A DNA stretch of 64,000 nt from Arthrobacter sp. PM3 (GCF_003352915.1 NZ_CP022314.1:4286353-4350352), one strand, 5' to 3'. Numbered from the stretch's first letter, positions 26,461-35,894 are shown. The notes: generated by a model not told the origin, from the sequence alone. Made by a program: numbers and translations.

Positions 26461-27453
26461 TCATCGCTTGCGGGCTTTGGGATCGAGCGCATCACGCAGG
26501 GCGTCGCCCAGCATGATGAAGCTCAGGACGGTGATGGACAGCGCGATGGCCGGGTAGAGCAGCGGCATCGGGTTGGACCGGAGGGAGGCCTGCGCCGCCT
26601 GGATGTCGTTGCCCCAGGACATGACGCTGGGCGGCAGCCCGATGCCCAGGAAGGACAGCGTGGATTCGGCCACGATGAACGTGCCCAGCGAAATGGTGGC
26701 CACGACGATGATCGGGGCCAGCGAGTTCGGCAGGACGTGGCGCATGAGGGCACTGAACTTCGACACGCCAAGTGACCGGGCGGCCTTGACGAAGTCGGCG
26801 TTCCGGACCTCGATGACCGCGCCGCGGGTGATGCGGGCGATCTGCGGCCAGCCGAAGACCACCAGGATGAGCACCAGCGTCCAGACCGTCCGGTTGGTCC
26901 GGAACATCGGCAGCTGCATGAGCACGATCGCACCCAGGATCAGGGGCAGGGCGAAGAAGATGTCGTTGATGCGGGCCAGGACCGAGTCGATCCAGCCGCC
27001 GTAGTACCCGGCCACGGCACCCAAGATGCCACCGATCAGGAGCACGCCGAGGGTGGTGAACAGGCCCACCGTCACGGAGGAGCGGGTGCCGAAGATGACG
27101 CGGGCATAGACGTCGCAGCCCTGCTGGGTGAAGCCCAGCGGGTGGCCGGCGGCCGGGCCGGCGTCGGAGTTGGCCAGCTGGCACGCTTCCGACGTCGGGT
27201 CGATCGGCGAGAACAGCCCGGGGAAGACGGAGACCGCCACGACCACGAGGATCAGGAAGGCGGAGATGAGGAACAGCGGCTGCTTGCGCAGGTTCTTCCA
27301 GGCCTCGCCCCACAGGCTCAGCGGCGCGGCCTCGTCCTTGACCCGGTCCGTCGCCTGGAGCGGGGTCTCGGAGACGTCGGCCACGAAGTGCTCGATCCGG
27401 CGGCCCGGACGGAGGGACACGGCGTGCCGTGCGGTGGTGTTCTCAGGAGTCAT
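26461..27453 (-). CDS. Oligopeptide ABC transporter 1, permease DppC type
   Basis: 330-residue membrane permease. A cytosolic N-terminus of about 70 residues precedes the first helix (LFLISAFLILVVVAVSVF), an outer loop containing GHPLGFTQQGCDVYARV, then five more helices with the EAA loop KAARSLGVSKFSALMRHVLPN. It pairs with the DppB-type subunit encoded just upstream. The ATG at 27453 overlaps the end of that gene by 11 bases. A longer frame opens at 27492 but lies wholly inside the upstream gene. Confidence 0.9.
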   Translation of the reverse strand: MTPENTTARHAVSLRPGRRIEHFVADVSETPLQATDRVKDEAAPLSLWGEAWKNLRKQPLFLISAFLILVVVAVSVFPGLFSPIDPTSEACQLANSDAGPAAGHPLGFTQQGCDVYARVIFGTRSSVTVGLFTTLGVLLIGGILGAVAGYYGGWIDSVLARINDIFFALPLILGAIVLMQLPMFRTNRTVWTLVLILVVFGWPQIARITRGAVIEVRNADFVKAARSLGVSKFSALMRHVLPNSLAPIIVVATISLGTFIVAESTLSFLGIGLPPSVMSWGNDIQAAQASLRSNPMPLLYPAIALSITVLSFIMLGDALRDALDPKARKR

Positions 27454-28372
27454 AGCGGATCCTCGGGTCAAGCCAGGCGTAAAGCAGGTCAACGAGCAGG
27501 TTGGACAGGCAGTAGATCAGCACCAGGACGGTGACGATCGAGACCACGGTGGGTCCCTCGCCCGACAGCACGGCCCGGTAGAGCCGGTTGCCCACGCCCG
27601 GGACGTTGAAGATGCCTTCGGTGACGATCGCGCCGCCCATCAGGGCGCCGAGGTCGGCGCCCAGGAACGTGATGACCGGAATCAGGGAGTTGCGCAGGAT
27701 GTGGACCCGGACCACCTTGAACCGGGACAGGCCCTTGGCGGTGGCGGTGCGCACGTAGTCGGCGTTCATGTTTTCGATGACGCTGGTACGGGTCAGGCGC
27801 AGGACGTAGGCGAAGGATCCCAGCCCCAGCACGATCGCCGGCAGGATCAGGTCCGGGATGGTCGCGGCGGAACTGACGGTGGGCTTGGCCCAGCCGAGCT
27901 GGACACCGATGGTGAACTGCAGCAGGAAGCCCAGGACGAAGATCGGGATGCCGATCACGATCAGGGATGCGACCAGGACGGTGGCGTCGAAGAGCTTGCC
28001 CTTGCGCAGGCCTGCGATGAGGCCGAACAGGATGCCGAAGAAGCCTTCGAAGATCAGCGCCATGATGGCCAGCCGGGCCGTGACGGGGAAGACCTCGCCG
28101 AGCACCGCGGCGATGGGGCGCCCGGAGAAGTCCTGGCCGAGGTCGAAGGTGAAGATGCTCTTGAGGTAGAGGAGGTATTGCATCCAGAACGGCTGGTCCA
28201 GGTTGTACTGCGCACGCAGCTTGGCCGCGACGGCCTCGTTGACCGGCTTGTCGCCGAACAGTGCCACGATGGGGTCGCCGGGGAGGCTGAAGACCAGGAA
28301 GTAGACCAGCAGTGTGGCGCCCAGGAACACGGGAATCAGTTGCAGGAAACGCTTGAGGATGTAGGTCGACAT
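27443..28372 (-). CDS. Oligopeptide ABC transporter 1, permease DppB type
   Basis: 309-residue membrane permease with six helices, first at residues about 9-30 (FLQLIPVFLGATLLVYFLVF) followed by the family motif PGDPIVALFG. The EAA loop is TATAKGLSRFKVVRVHILRN. Length is normal for DppB, in contrast to the enlarged homologue at 34240. The frame is open further upstream to 28474, but ATG at 28372 gives the standard N-terminus (MSTYILKRF) and has a GAGGG upstream. Confidence 0.9.
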   Translation of the reverse strand: MSTYILKRFLQLIPVFLGATLLVYFLVFSLPGDPIVALFGDKPVNEAVAAKLRAQYNLDQPFWMQYLLYLKSIFTFDLGQDFSGRPIAAVLGEVFPVTARLAIMALIFEGFFGILFGLIAGLRKGKLFDATVLVASLIVIGIPIFVLGFLLQFTIGVQLGWAKPTVSSAATIPDLILPAIVLGLGSFAYVLRLTRTSVIENMNADYVRTATAKGLSRFKVVRVHILRNSLIPVITFLGADLGALMGGAIVTEGIFNVPGVGNRLYRAVLSGEGPTVVSIVTVLVLIYCLSNLLVDLLYAWLDPRIRYDS

Positions 28373-28542
28373 CAGCGAGTCACACCCTCGTTGGAAGGCA
28401 TCCTGTCCAGGGATGCGGCGGAGTTGTTCATCAAAGAACCTTTTCACTATGGCTGCAGGCCGGCGCCGGTTCACTCACGGCGGCAGGGCTGCGAAAAGTT
28501 CGCCCGGAGAGCCGGGCATTTAGAAATGAAAGCGGGGGAAAC

Positions 28543-28589
28543 ACGACGACGGCGGAGGCCCCAGTGTGGGCGGCCCCCGCCGTCGTCGT
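28543..28589 (-). terminator. Hairpin between binding-protein gene and permeases of operon 1
   Basis: Long GC stem starting ACGACGACGGCGG at 28543 and closing at 28589, followed on the minus strand by GTTT. It lies 6 bases after the lipoprotein stop codon. As the permeases follow downstream, it is probably a partial terminator that sets a high ratio of binding protein to permease. Confidence 0.75.
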
Positions 28590-28594
28590 TTTAT

Positions 28595-30235
28595 TTACTT
28601 GCCGGTGACGTTGTAGTACAGCGGGACGCCGTCCCAGCCGTAGTCAACGTTGGCGACCTTGTCGCTCCAGCCGCCCTGGGCAACCTGGTACCACAGGGGG
28701 ATGGCCGGCAGGTCGGTCAGGAGGGTTTCCTGGGCCTTGTTCATGGCCTTGTTGCCGTCGGCAACGGACGAGGCGTTCAGGCCGTCGGAGATGGCCTTGT
28801 CGAACGCCGGGTTGGCGTAGTTGGCGTCGTTGGAGCCGGCACCGGTCTTGTAGATCGGGCCGAGGAAGTTGTACAGCGACGGGTAGTCTGCCTGCCAGCC
28901 GGCGCGGATGGAGCCGGTGAGGGTCTTGGCGGTGGCGTCGTTGCGGGCTTCCTTGAAGGTGGCGTACGGCTTGCCTTCAACCTTGATGCCGAGCGTGTTC
29001 TTGAGCTGGTTGACCACAGCTTCAACCCAGGCCTTGTGTCCGCCCTTGTCGGCGTTGTAGGCAATGGTGAACGTCTTGTTGGCGTCCCACTTCTGGATGG
29101 CGTCGGCCTTGGCCCAGGCTTCCTTGGCCTTGTCGGCGTTGAACGTCAGGTTCTCGGCACCCGGGATCGAGTCGCTGTAGCCGTCAAGCACCGGAGCGGT
29201 GAAGTCCTTGGCGGGCTGGCGTGCGCCGCTGAAGATCACCTTCGTGATCTCGTCCCGGTTGATCGCCATGGAGATCGCCTGGCGGCGGAGCTTACCGGCC
29301 TCGCCGCTCCATTCCGGCAGGTATTCCGGGATGGCGATGGTCTGGTTGCCGGCGTACGGCTTGTTGATGGTGCGGTCGCCGAGGTCGGACTTGTAGTTCT
29401 TCAGCGCGCTGGTCGGGATGACCTGGAGGATGTCCAGGTTGTTGGCCAGCAGGTCCTGGTAGGCGGCGTCGTCGTTCTGGTAGATCTTGAACGTCACGCC
29501 GGCGTTCTTGGCCTTGCGGGGGCCGTTGTAGTCCGGGTTCGGAACGAGCTGGATCTGCACGTTGTGCTGCCAGCCGCCGTCCGCGAGCTTGTAGGGGCCG
29601 TTGCCGACCGGCTTCTCGCCGAAGCCCTTCGGGTCCTTCAGGGCGCCGGAGGGAACCGGAACGAATGCGGTGTAGCCCAGGCGGAGCGGCCAGTCGGATT
29701 CCGGCTGCTTCAGTTCGACCGTGAAGGTCTGGTCGTCAACGACCTTCAGGCCGGACATGGTCTCGACCGTGGAGCCTTCCGCGCTGGCCTCGTCGTAGCC
29801 CTTGATGCTTTCGAAGAAACCGCCGCTGAGCTGTGCGTTCTTGGCTGCGGCGCCGAAGTTCCAGGAATCGACGAAGGTCTTGGCCGTGATGGCCTCGCCG
29901 TTGGTGAACTTCTGGTCCTTCTTGATCTTGATCGTGAAGTGCTGGCCGTCCTTGCCCTCGATGGACTCGGCGAGTTCGTTGACCGGCTTGCCGTTGGCGT
30001 CGTAGCTGACCAGGCCCGCGAAGATCATGTCGATGACCTTGCCGCCGCCAACTTCATTGGTGTCGGCGGGCATCAGGGGACGCTGGGGTTCGGAGCCGTC
30101 GGCGATGATCACTTTGCTGGTGTTGCCGCCGGTACTGCCGCTACCGTTTGCGGCGCCGCTGGCGCCGCATCCGGTCAGGGCAAGGGCGGCGATAGCCACC
30201 ATGCCCAGTGCTTTGGAAGTGCGCGAAAAACGCAT
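28595..30235 (-). CDS. Oligopeptide ABC transporter 1, substrate-binding lipoprotein
   Basis: 546-residue family 5 extracellular solute-binding protein. The signal peptide ends at lipobox LALTGC (Cys 23). The mature part has typical blocks: EPQRPLMPADTNEVGG near residue 49, the FTNGEAITAKTFVDSW block near 112, and the RRQAISMAINRDEI block near 318. Peptides are the usual ligands of this family, though other oligomers and nickel are also bound by members. A strong AGGAGG ribosome binding site precedes the ATG. A 19-base palindrome lies about 60 bases upstream. Confidence 0.92.
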   Translation of the reverse strand: MRFSRTSKALGMVAIAALALTGCGASGAANGSGSTGGNTSKVIIADGSEPQRPLMPADTNEVGGGKVIDMIFAGLVSYDANGKPVNELAESIEGKDGQHFTIKIKKDQKFTNGEAITAKTFVDSWNFGAAAKNAQLSGGFFESIKGYDEASAEGSTVETMSGLKVVDDQTFTVELKQPESDWPLRLGYTAFVPVPSGALKDPKGFGEKPVGNGPYKLADGGWQHNVQIQLVPNPDYNGPRKAKNAGVTFKIYQNDDAAYQDLLANNLDILQVIPTSALKNYKSDLGDRTINKPYAGNQTIAIPEYLPEWSGEAGKLRRQAISMAINRDEITKVIFSGARQPAKDFTAPVLDGYSDSIPGAENLTFNADKAKEAWAKADAIQKWDANKTFTIAYNADKGGHKAWVEAVVNQLKNTLGIKVEGKPYATFKEARNDATAKTLTGSIRAGWQADYPSLYNFLGPIYKTGAGSNDANYANPAFDKAISDGLNASSVADGNKAMNKAQETLLTDLPAIPLWYQVAQGGWSDKVANVDYGWDGVPLYYNVTGK

Positions 30236-30537
30236 TCCGCCTCCTATGAGTTGTGGGAGTTCTGAGGGAAAAACTTATGCTTCCCCGTAAGCAGGCACAG
30301 GGGTATCCCCTGTGACGTGGCCTACATAAGGAAGTAGCCTAGCCCCATAATGTCCAAATGTTGGAACTCCGTTGCCAAACCGTGATCCGACAACCTCATG
30401 ACGGTTAACGTCAAGCGGAAAGCATTTCAAGTCACACGCTACTGGCTGGTAGGATACGCCTTTCCTGTGATCCGGGTTACAGCAAATTAACCCAAATCCG
30501 GCCCGAATCCGGCTGTGAGCCCCCTCCCGGCGGGCCC
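30236..30537. other. Regulatory region upstream of oligopeptide operon 1
   Basis: 302 bases without a gene, between the start of the first lipoprotein gene and the end of the second double ATPase. It holds the palindrome at 30296-30314, an AT-rich stretch near 30330-30360 that may hold the operon promoter, and the tail of the ATPase transcript. No terminator is obvious for the ATPase gene. Confidence 0.5.
30296..30314. promoter_or_regulatory. Perfect palindrome upstream of oligopeptide operon 1
   Basis: CACAGGGG at 30296-30303, spacer TAT, CCCCTGTG at 30307-30314. An 8-base-pair dyad with a 3-base centre lies about 60 bases before the lipoprotein start, in the right place for an operator. 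The regulator is unknown. Confidence 0.6.
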
Positions 30538-32364
30538 TCAGCTCGCCCCCGAGAGAAGCTGCGCGCGCAGTTCACGCCGCTCGCGCTGCTTGTCCGGATC
30601 CGGCAGCGGAACGGCCGCCAGAAGCCGCTGGGTGTAGGGTTCCTGGGGGTTGCGCAGGATCTGGTCCCGGGTCCCCTGTTCCACGATCCTGCCGCGCTGC
30701 ATGACGCAGATCCGGTCCGCGAGGACATCCACCACCGCGAGGTCGTGGGTGACGAAGAGGCAGGCGAAGCCGAGCTCCTTCTGCAGGTTCTGGAAGAGGT
30801 CCAGCACCTTGGCCTGGACGGACACGTCCAGGGCTGAGGTGGGTTCGTCCGCGACCATCAGCTTGGGTTTGAGCGAGAGGGCACGCGCGATGCCCACGCG
30901 CTGCTTCTGGCCGCCGGAGAGTTCGTGCGGGTAGCGGTTGCGGTAGTCGCGCGGGAGCTCCACCTGGTCCAGGAGCGCCTCGATCCGGTGCTGCAGCTCG
31001 GCGCCTTTCGCGACGCCCGCCAGGAACATCGGCTCGCCGATGCTCTCGCCGATGGGCAGCCGCGGGTTCAGGGACGAGGACGGATCCTGGAACACCATGC
31101 CGACATGCCGGCGCATCTCGTGCAGCTGCCGGCCGTTCTTCTTGGCCGCGGAAATGTCCTGCCCGACCACCCGCATGGTGCCCGCCGCGACCGGCAGCAG
31201 GCCGACGGCGGCCCGGCCGATCGTGGTCTTGCCGGAGCCGGACTCGCCCACGAGGCCGACCACCTGTCCGGGATAGATCACCAGGTTGGCGCCTTCCACG
31301 GCCCGGAACGCCGGCACGCGGCCCTGCTTGGGGTATTCGATGGCGACGTCGCTGAGCTCCAGGACCGGGTCGCCCTTCGGTTTGGCGGCCTCGGCCGCGG
31401 CCAGGGCGGCCGCGTTCTCCCGCTCCCGGCGGATCAGCTCGGACTCGGGGACGGACTGCAGTTCGGCGTGGGTGGCCGCGGCAAGGGCGGCCGTGACATC
31501 GACGTCCTCCCCGGAATCCGCGCCGCCCTGGCCCAGGTGCGGAACCGCGGCCAGCAGCGCCCGGGTGTAGTCGTGCTGCGGATTGTGGAAGATCTGCCCG
31601 GCTGTCCCGGTCTCCACGATGAGCCCCTTGCGCATCACGGCGATGCGGTCGGCGAGGTCGGCCACCACGCCCATGTCGTGGGTGATGAGCACAATGGCGC
31701 TGTCCAGCTTGTTGCGCAGGTTGCGCATGAGGTCCAGGATTTCGGCCTGGACGGTCACGTCCAGGGCCGTGGTGGGCTCGTCCGCAATGAGCAGTTTGGG
31801 GTCGCAGGAGAGCGACTGCGCGATCATGGCGCGCTGGCGCTGTCCGCCGGAGAGCTGGTGCGGGTAGGACCGGAAGGCCTTCTCCGGGTCGGGCAGTTCG
31901 ACCAGTTCCAGCATGCGCAGGGCGCGGAGCCTGGCTTCCTCCGGGGAGACCTCGTTGTGCAGCCGGACCGTCTCCACGATCTGCGCGCCGACGGTGTAGA
32001 CCGGGTTCAGGGCCGTCATGGGCTCCTGGAAGATCACCGCGACGTCCTTGCCGCGGACGGCCCGGATGTTGCTCGCATCGCTTCCCAGCAGTTCCCGTCC
32101 GCCGAGCTTGACGCTGCCGCTCACACGGCTGTTGCTGGGCAGCAGGCCCAGCAGGGCCATGGAACTGGCGCTCTTCCCGGACCCGGACTCCCCCACGATG
32201 GCGAGCACTTCACCGGCGCGCACCTCGTAGTTCAGGCCGATCGCGGCCGGGACCCACTTCTTGTCCACGCCGAAATCCACGCTGAGGTTCCGGACCTCCA
32301 GGACGGGTTCCCCGTTGCCCGGGGCGGGTGCTGCCGGCGGGTCGAGGGTGATGAAGTCAGTCAT
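30538..32364 (-). CDS. Oligopeptide ABC transporter 2, fused double ATPase (DppD-DppF)
   Basis: 608-residue chain with two complete ATPases: first half GESGSGKSA (Ala in place of Thr/Ser at the last position of Walker A), LSGGQRQRAMIAQSL, LLIADEPTTALD; second half [37 protein letters not shown] linker of about 60 residues rich in Ala and Glu joins them. The ATG at 32364 has GAAGGA upstream. It serves the second oligopeptide system but is separated from its permease genes by an opposite-strand membrane-protein gene, so it needs its own promoter or read-through across 32444-33073. Confidence 0.9.
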   Translation of the reverse strand: MTDFITLDPPAAPAPGNGEPVLEVRNLSVDFGVDKKWVPAAIGLNYEVRAGEVLAIVGESGSGKSASSMALLGLLPSNSRVSGSVKLGGRELLGSDASNIRAVRGKDVAVIFQEPMTALNPVYTVGAQIVETVRLHNEVSPEEARLRALRMLELVELPDPEKAFRSYPHQLSGGQRQRAMIAQSLSCDPKLLIADEPTTALDVTVQAEILDLMRNLRNKLDSAIVLITHDMGVVADLADRIAVMRKGLIVETGTAGQIFHNPQHDYTRALLAAVPHLGQGGADSGEDVDVTAALAAATHAELQSVPESELIRRERENAAALAAAEAAKPKGDPVLELSDVAIEYPKQGRVPAFRAVEGANLVIYPGQVVGLVGESGSGKTTIGRAAVGLLPVAAGTMRVVGQDISAAKKNGRQLHEMRRHVGMVFQDPSSSLNPRLPIGESIGEPMFLAGVAKGAELQHRIEALLDQVELPRDYRNRYPHELSGGQKQRVGIARALSLKPKLMVADEPTSALDVSVQAKVLDLFQNLQKELGFACLFVTHDLAVVDVLADRICVMQRGRIVEQGTRDQILRNPQEPYTQRLLAAVPLPDPDKQRERRELRAQLLSGAS

Positions 32365-32443
32365 GATGGTGCCATCCTTCCGCCCGGACCGCCGGTGCAC
32401 CGGAAATTAGTGCTGCGGGCCGGAATACTGAATTATTAGGGGC

Positions 32444-33073
32444 ATGAGCTCTGCGCCGCACGCCGGAAACGTTGAAGTCTTCAAAGCAAGAACGAACAAG
32501 TGGTTCGCGTGGCTGTCTTGGGCGGTGGCCGCGTTCGGTGTCGCGGTCACGGTGCTCATGGCAGGTCCCGGGGGCCTGGCGGGCATCGCTCCGCTGGCGC
32601 TGATCGCCTACCTGGGCTGGCAGCTGTTCTGGATGCCGTCCGTGGTGGTGCACGACGCCGGCGTGACCCTGGAAAATCCGTTCCGCTCGGTCGAGGTCCC
32701 GTGGGCGGCGCTGGTGCATGTGGACACCCGCTATGCGCTGACCCTGGTCACTGCCGCGAAGAGCTATACGTCCTGGGCCGCGCCCGCCCCCGGAATCTGG
32801 GGCGGCCGCAATGCCCGGCCGGAGGACCTCCACGGCCTGCCGGCCACCAGTTACGGGCCCGGCAAGTCGGTGCGTCCCGGGGACCTGAAAACCACGGATT
32901 CGGGCCAGGCGGCCATGCTGGTGCGGGCACGCTGGCAGGCGCTTGTGGAGAGCGGGCAGCTCGCCGCCGGCGACGCCGACACCACCGCAGTGACCGTCAC
33001 GGTCCGCTGGGCGGCGATCGGCGCCGTCGTACTGCTTGTGGCGGCGAGCTGGCTGGCGGTGACCGCCGGCTAG
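32444..33073 (+). CDS. PH-domain-like two-helix membrane protein
   Basis: 209-residue membrane protein with two N-terminal helices (about residues 22-40 and 43-62), then a PH-like segment (MPSVVVHDAGVTLENPFRSVEVPWAALVHVDTRYALTL) and a third helix near the C-terminus (AAIGAVVLLVAASWLAVTAG). Similar proteins are common in Actinobacteria and uncharacterised; a role in sensing or organising the membrane is only suggested by the fold. It lies on the opposite strand inside the second oligopeptide transporter cluster. No ribosome binding site is clear; TATTAG lies just before the ATG. Confidence 0.78.
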   Translation: MSSAPHAGNVEVFKARTNKWFAWLSWAVAAFGVAVTVLMAGPGGLAGIAPLALIAYLGWQLFWMPSVVVHDAGVTLENPFRSVEVPWAALVHVDTRYALTLVTAAKSYTSWAAPAPGIWGGRNARPEDLHGLPATSYGPGKSVRPGDLKTTDSGQAAMLVRARWQALVESGQLAAGDADTTAVTVTVRWAAIGAVVLLVAASWLAVTAG

Positions 33074-33097
33074 CACGCAATTGCAGGGCCGGGGCAT

Positions 33098-34243
33098 TTA
33101 CTTGCCTTGTGTTCCGTCTGCAGGTCCGTCGTGGGGCGCCTCGGGCGCCGGGGCGCCGAGGGCGGTGACGGCGCCGGCCTGCCCCGCCGTCGTGCCCTGC
33201 TCGGTGGCCTTTTTGGCGTTGAACTTCTTCTGCCGCGGGTCAAAGGCGTCCCGGAGTCCGTCGCCGATGAAGTTGATGCTGAGGCAGATGAGCACGATGA
33301 ACAGCCCCGGGTACCAGAAGAGCCAGGGCCGGGTGGCGAAGGCCTGCTGGTTCTGCGAGATGAGCAGGCCCAGGGAGGTGTCCGGTGCCTTGACGCCCAC
33401 GCCCAGGTAGCTTAGCGCCGTCTCGGTGAGGATTGCCGCGGACATGGTCAGGGTGACGTTGACGATCAGCACGCCGACGGCGTTGGGCAGGATGTGCTTG
33501 AAGATGATCCGCGCGTTGCTGGCGCCGGATATCCGGGCCGCATCCACGAACTCACGTTCGCGCAGGGACAGGAACTCGCCGCGCATGAGTCGGGCGAGGG
33601 CGACCCAGCTGATCAGGCCCAGGAAGATGCCGAGGGCCAGGACGCCGTTGGTGCTGGCAAAGGACGCGAACCAGCTCCCCTGGTCCCGGCGGCCGGCGAG
33701 CTGTGCCATGACCGCGGCAAGGAGCAGTGCGGGAATAATGATGATGACGTCGGTCAGGCGCATCAGGACGGCCTCGGCCCAGCCGCGGAAGTAACCGGAG
33801 ATCGCACCGACCACCACGCCGATCAGGCCGGCGATCAGCCCGATGACGATCATGATGGTGATCGACTGCTGCGCGCCGCGCATGGTCATGGCGAAGAGGT
33901 CGCGGCCGATCCGGTCCTGGCCGAACGGATGTTCGCCCCAGGCCAGGGGCCACAGCGAGGACGTCGGCGCGCCGTCGTTGACCAGGGGCGAGACTTCCGT
34001 GTGGCTGTACTTCCACCAGCCGGGGATGCCCAGGTACCCCACGGAGGTGAAGGCCATGATGAAAATGGCGGCGAAGACCACGAGGCCGGCGATGGCACCG
34101 GAGTGGCCGAGGAACCGCTTGCGGACGATCTGGCCCTGGCTGAGGCCCTTGGCCTCGAGGACCGGCTCGATGCCGGCTGCATCCGACGGCCGTGACGAGG
34201 CGTCTTCTGCCATGATTTCTTCCTGCTGACTTGGCTGGCTCAT
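33098..34243 (-). CDS. Oligopeptide ABC transporter 2, permease DppC type
   Basis: 381-residue membrane permease with six helices, an outer loop HPFGQDRIGRDLFAMTMRGA after the first, and the EAA loop DAARISGASNARIIFKHILPN. It has an extra C-terminal tail of about 45 residues rich in Ala, Pro and Gly (TEQGTTAGQAGAVTALGAPA), longer than usual, and an acidic N-terminal cytosolic stretch. The start overlaps the stop of the upstream permease by 4 bases (ATGA). Confidence 0.9.
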   Translation of the reverse strand: MSQPSQQEEIMAEDASSRPSDAAGIEPVLEAKGLSQGQIVRKRFLGHSGAIAGLVVFAAIFIMAFTSVGYLGIPGWWKYSHTEVSPLVNDGAPTSSLWPLAWGEHPFGQDRIGRDLFAMTMRGAQQSITIMIVIGLIAGLIGVVVGAISGYFRGWAEAVLMRLTDVIIIIPALLLAAVMAQLAGRRDQGSWFASFASTNGVLALGIFLGLISWVALARLMRGEFLSLREREFVDAARISGASNARIIFKHILPNAVGVLIVNVTLTMSAAILTETALSYLGVGVKAPDTSLGLLISQNQQAFATRPWLFWYPGLFIVLICLSINFIGDGLRDAFDPRQKKFNAKKATEQGTTAGQAGAVTALGAPAPEAPHDGPADGTQGK

Positions 34244-35781
34244 GCTTTTACCCTTACGCGCGGATCCAGTGCGGAGTAGGCGAGGTCCGCAATGAGGTTG
34301 AAGACCATGGCCGTGATGGCGACACAGATGAAGACCCCCATGACCGGGTTGGGATCGACGTGCGCGATCCCGTCCAGGAAGAGGAAGCCCATGCCGCGGA
34401 CCGAGAAGACGGTTTCGGTGATGACGGCGCCGCCGATCAGGGCTCCGATGTCGAAGGCCACGATGGTGGCGATCGGGATCAGGGCGTTGCGGAACGCATG
34501 GCGCATGACGACGGTCCGCTCGCTCAGGCCCTTGGCACGGGCCGTGCGGATGTAGTCCATGTTCATGATTTCCAGCATCGAGGCCCGGGTGAACCGGGTG
34601 TAGCTGGCCAACGAAATGAGGATCAGGGCAAGGGTGGGCAGGATCAGGTGGGTGAAGGAGTCCAGGCCCAGGACCCAGAAGTCGCCCTCGATGTTCGGCG
34701 TGCTCGCCCCGATCGTGGCGATGGGCCGGCCGCGGACACGGCTGTTGTTGAAGTAGCTGGGCCAGGCCTGCATGAAGCGGTCCAGGACAATCAGGAAGCC
34801 GACCAGGAACGAGGTGATGGCCGCCGCCCGCATGGACTGCCCGCGGTCATAACCGCCCATCAGGTAGCCGATGCCGACCCCGATCAGGACGAAGGCGACC
34901 GCCAGCAGCACGATCATCAGGAACGTGGCCTCGTTGAGCAGCGGCTGAAGGACGAAATACAGCACGACCCCGACTCCGACGGCGATCAGGGCCGACTGCA
35001 GGGCCCTGCGGTTCTTCAGTCCGGCGGACAGCAGGGTGACGGCGAAGGCGATTCCGGCACCGGCGATGGCGATGACCACCGGGCCCAGGCCCGGCGTCTT
35101 GAACCATTCGGTGGCGGAGAAGTAGATGAGCACCGCGGTAACGAACACAAAGACGACGCCGCCGGCCAGCAGCCGGCGCTTCATGGCCCCGCCGGCCGCG
35201 ACGGCCGTCACGGCGCCGAGGACCACGCCGATGCCCAGGGAAACGGACAGCGGCACCTCAGGGTTTCGCAGGAAGTTGTTGAAGCCGATGGCGCCGAATT
35301 CCTTAAGCAGGACGGCGACCCAGAAGATCGGCAGGGAGAAGAACAGGAAGGCCATGAACGTCACGCCGTAGTCCAGCGTGCTGTACTGCCGCAGGGCGGT
35401 GATGATGCCCAGGGTGATGCCGATCAGGATGGCGAGCACGGTGGCCCCGGTGACGAGGGTCAGGGTCTGGATCAGCGCGAACCCGAGTGCCTCGGTGACG
35501 GGCTGGCCGGCGATGTTTTTCCCGAGGTCACAGGAGTTGGCAAAGGGAACAAGGCACTGGGCGGCCCCGCCGAGCCATTTGAAATACCGCAGCGGGGCGG
35601 GGGTGTCCAGCTGCAGGAGCTCGGTCCTCGCGTCCATGAGCTGCTGCTTTTGCGGAGAGTTGCTGGCGCGGAATTCCTCCAGGGGATCGCCGGACGCCGC
35701 TGTCAGGAGATACACGAAGAAGGATGCGCCGAGAAGGATGAGGGCGGCAGTCACAAGCCGCCGGAAGATGTAGGTCACCAT
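34240..35781 (-). CDS. Oligopeptide ABC transporter 2, enlarged DppB-type permease
   Basis: 513-residue permease, about 180 longer than a normal DppB. The first 165 residues and the last 165 match the family (start YIFRRLVTAALILLGASFFV, PLEEF after the first helix, EAA loop RTARAKGLSERTVVMRHAFRN near residue 410). Between them, about residues 172-345, lies an insert with five or six further hydrophobic helices (such as PLSVSLGIGVVLGAVTAVAA and FLMIVLLAVAFVLIGVGIG). The frame is unbroken, so this looks like a true domain insertion. Its role is unknown; a change in complex size or a regulatory contact is possible. Confidence 0.88.
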   Translation of the reverse strand: MVTYIFRRLVTAALILLGASFFVYLLTAASGDPLEEFRASNSPQKQQLMDARTELLQLDTPAPLRYFKWLGGAAQCLVPFANSCDLGKNIAGQPVTEALGFALIQTLTLVTGATVLAILIGITLGIITALRQYSTLDYGVTFMAFLFFSLPIFWVAVLLKEFGAIGFNNFLRNPEVPLSVSLGIGVVLGAVTAVAAGGAMKRRLLAGGVVFVFVTAVLIYFSATEWFKTPGLGPVVIAIAGAGIAFAVTLLSAGLKNRRALQSALIAVGVGVVLYFVLQPLLNEATFLMIVLLAVAFVLIGVGIGYLMGGYDRGQSMRAAAITSFLVGFLIVLDRFMQAWPSYFNNSRVRGRPIATIGASTPNIEGDFWVLGLDSFTHLILPTLALILISLASYTRFTRASMLEIMNMDYIRTARAKGLSERTVVMRHAFRNALIPIATIVAFDIGALIGGAVITETVFSVRGMGFLFLDGIAHVDPNPVMGVFICVAITAMVFNLIADLAYSALDPRVRVKA

Positions 35782-35894
35782 TGGAGTAGAACCTCGGAAT
35801 TCGGGTCCGGGGATTGCCCGGACCGGTCGCGGAGTTTGGCCGGTTCCCGCCGATGTGGCGTCAGGACCACGGCCTCGCCAGGGATGTCACCAGA

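Noticed and set aside
27128..30265. Plus-strand open frame of more than 1000 codons antisense to oligopeptide operon 1
   Set aside because: It is a shadow of three well-defined minus-strand genes, caused by GC-rich third positions; its composition (Val/Gly/Asp/Arg-rich) is not protein-like.
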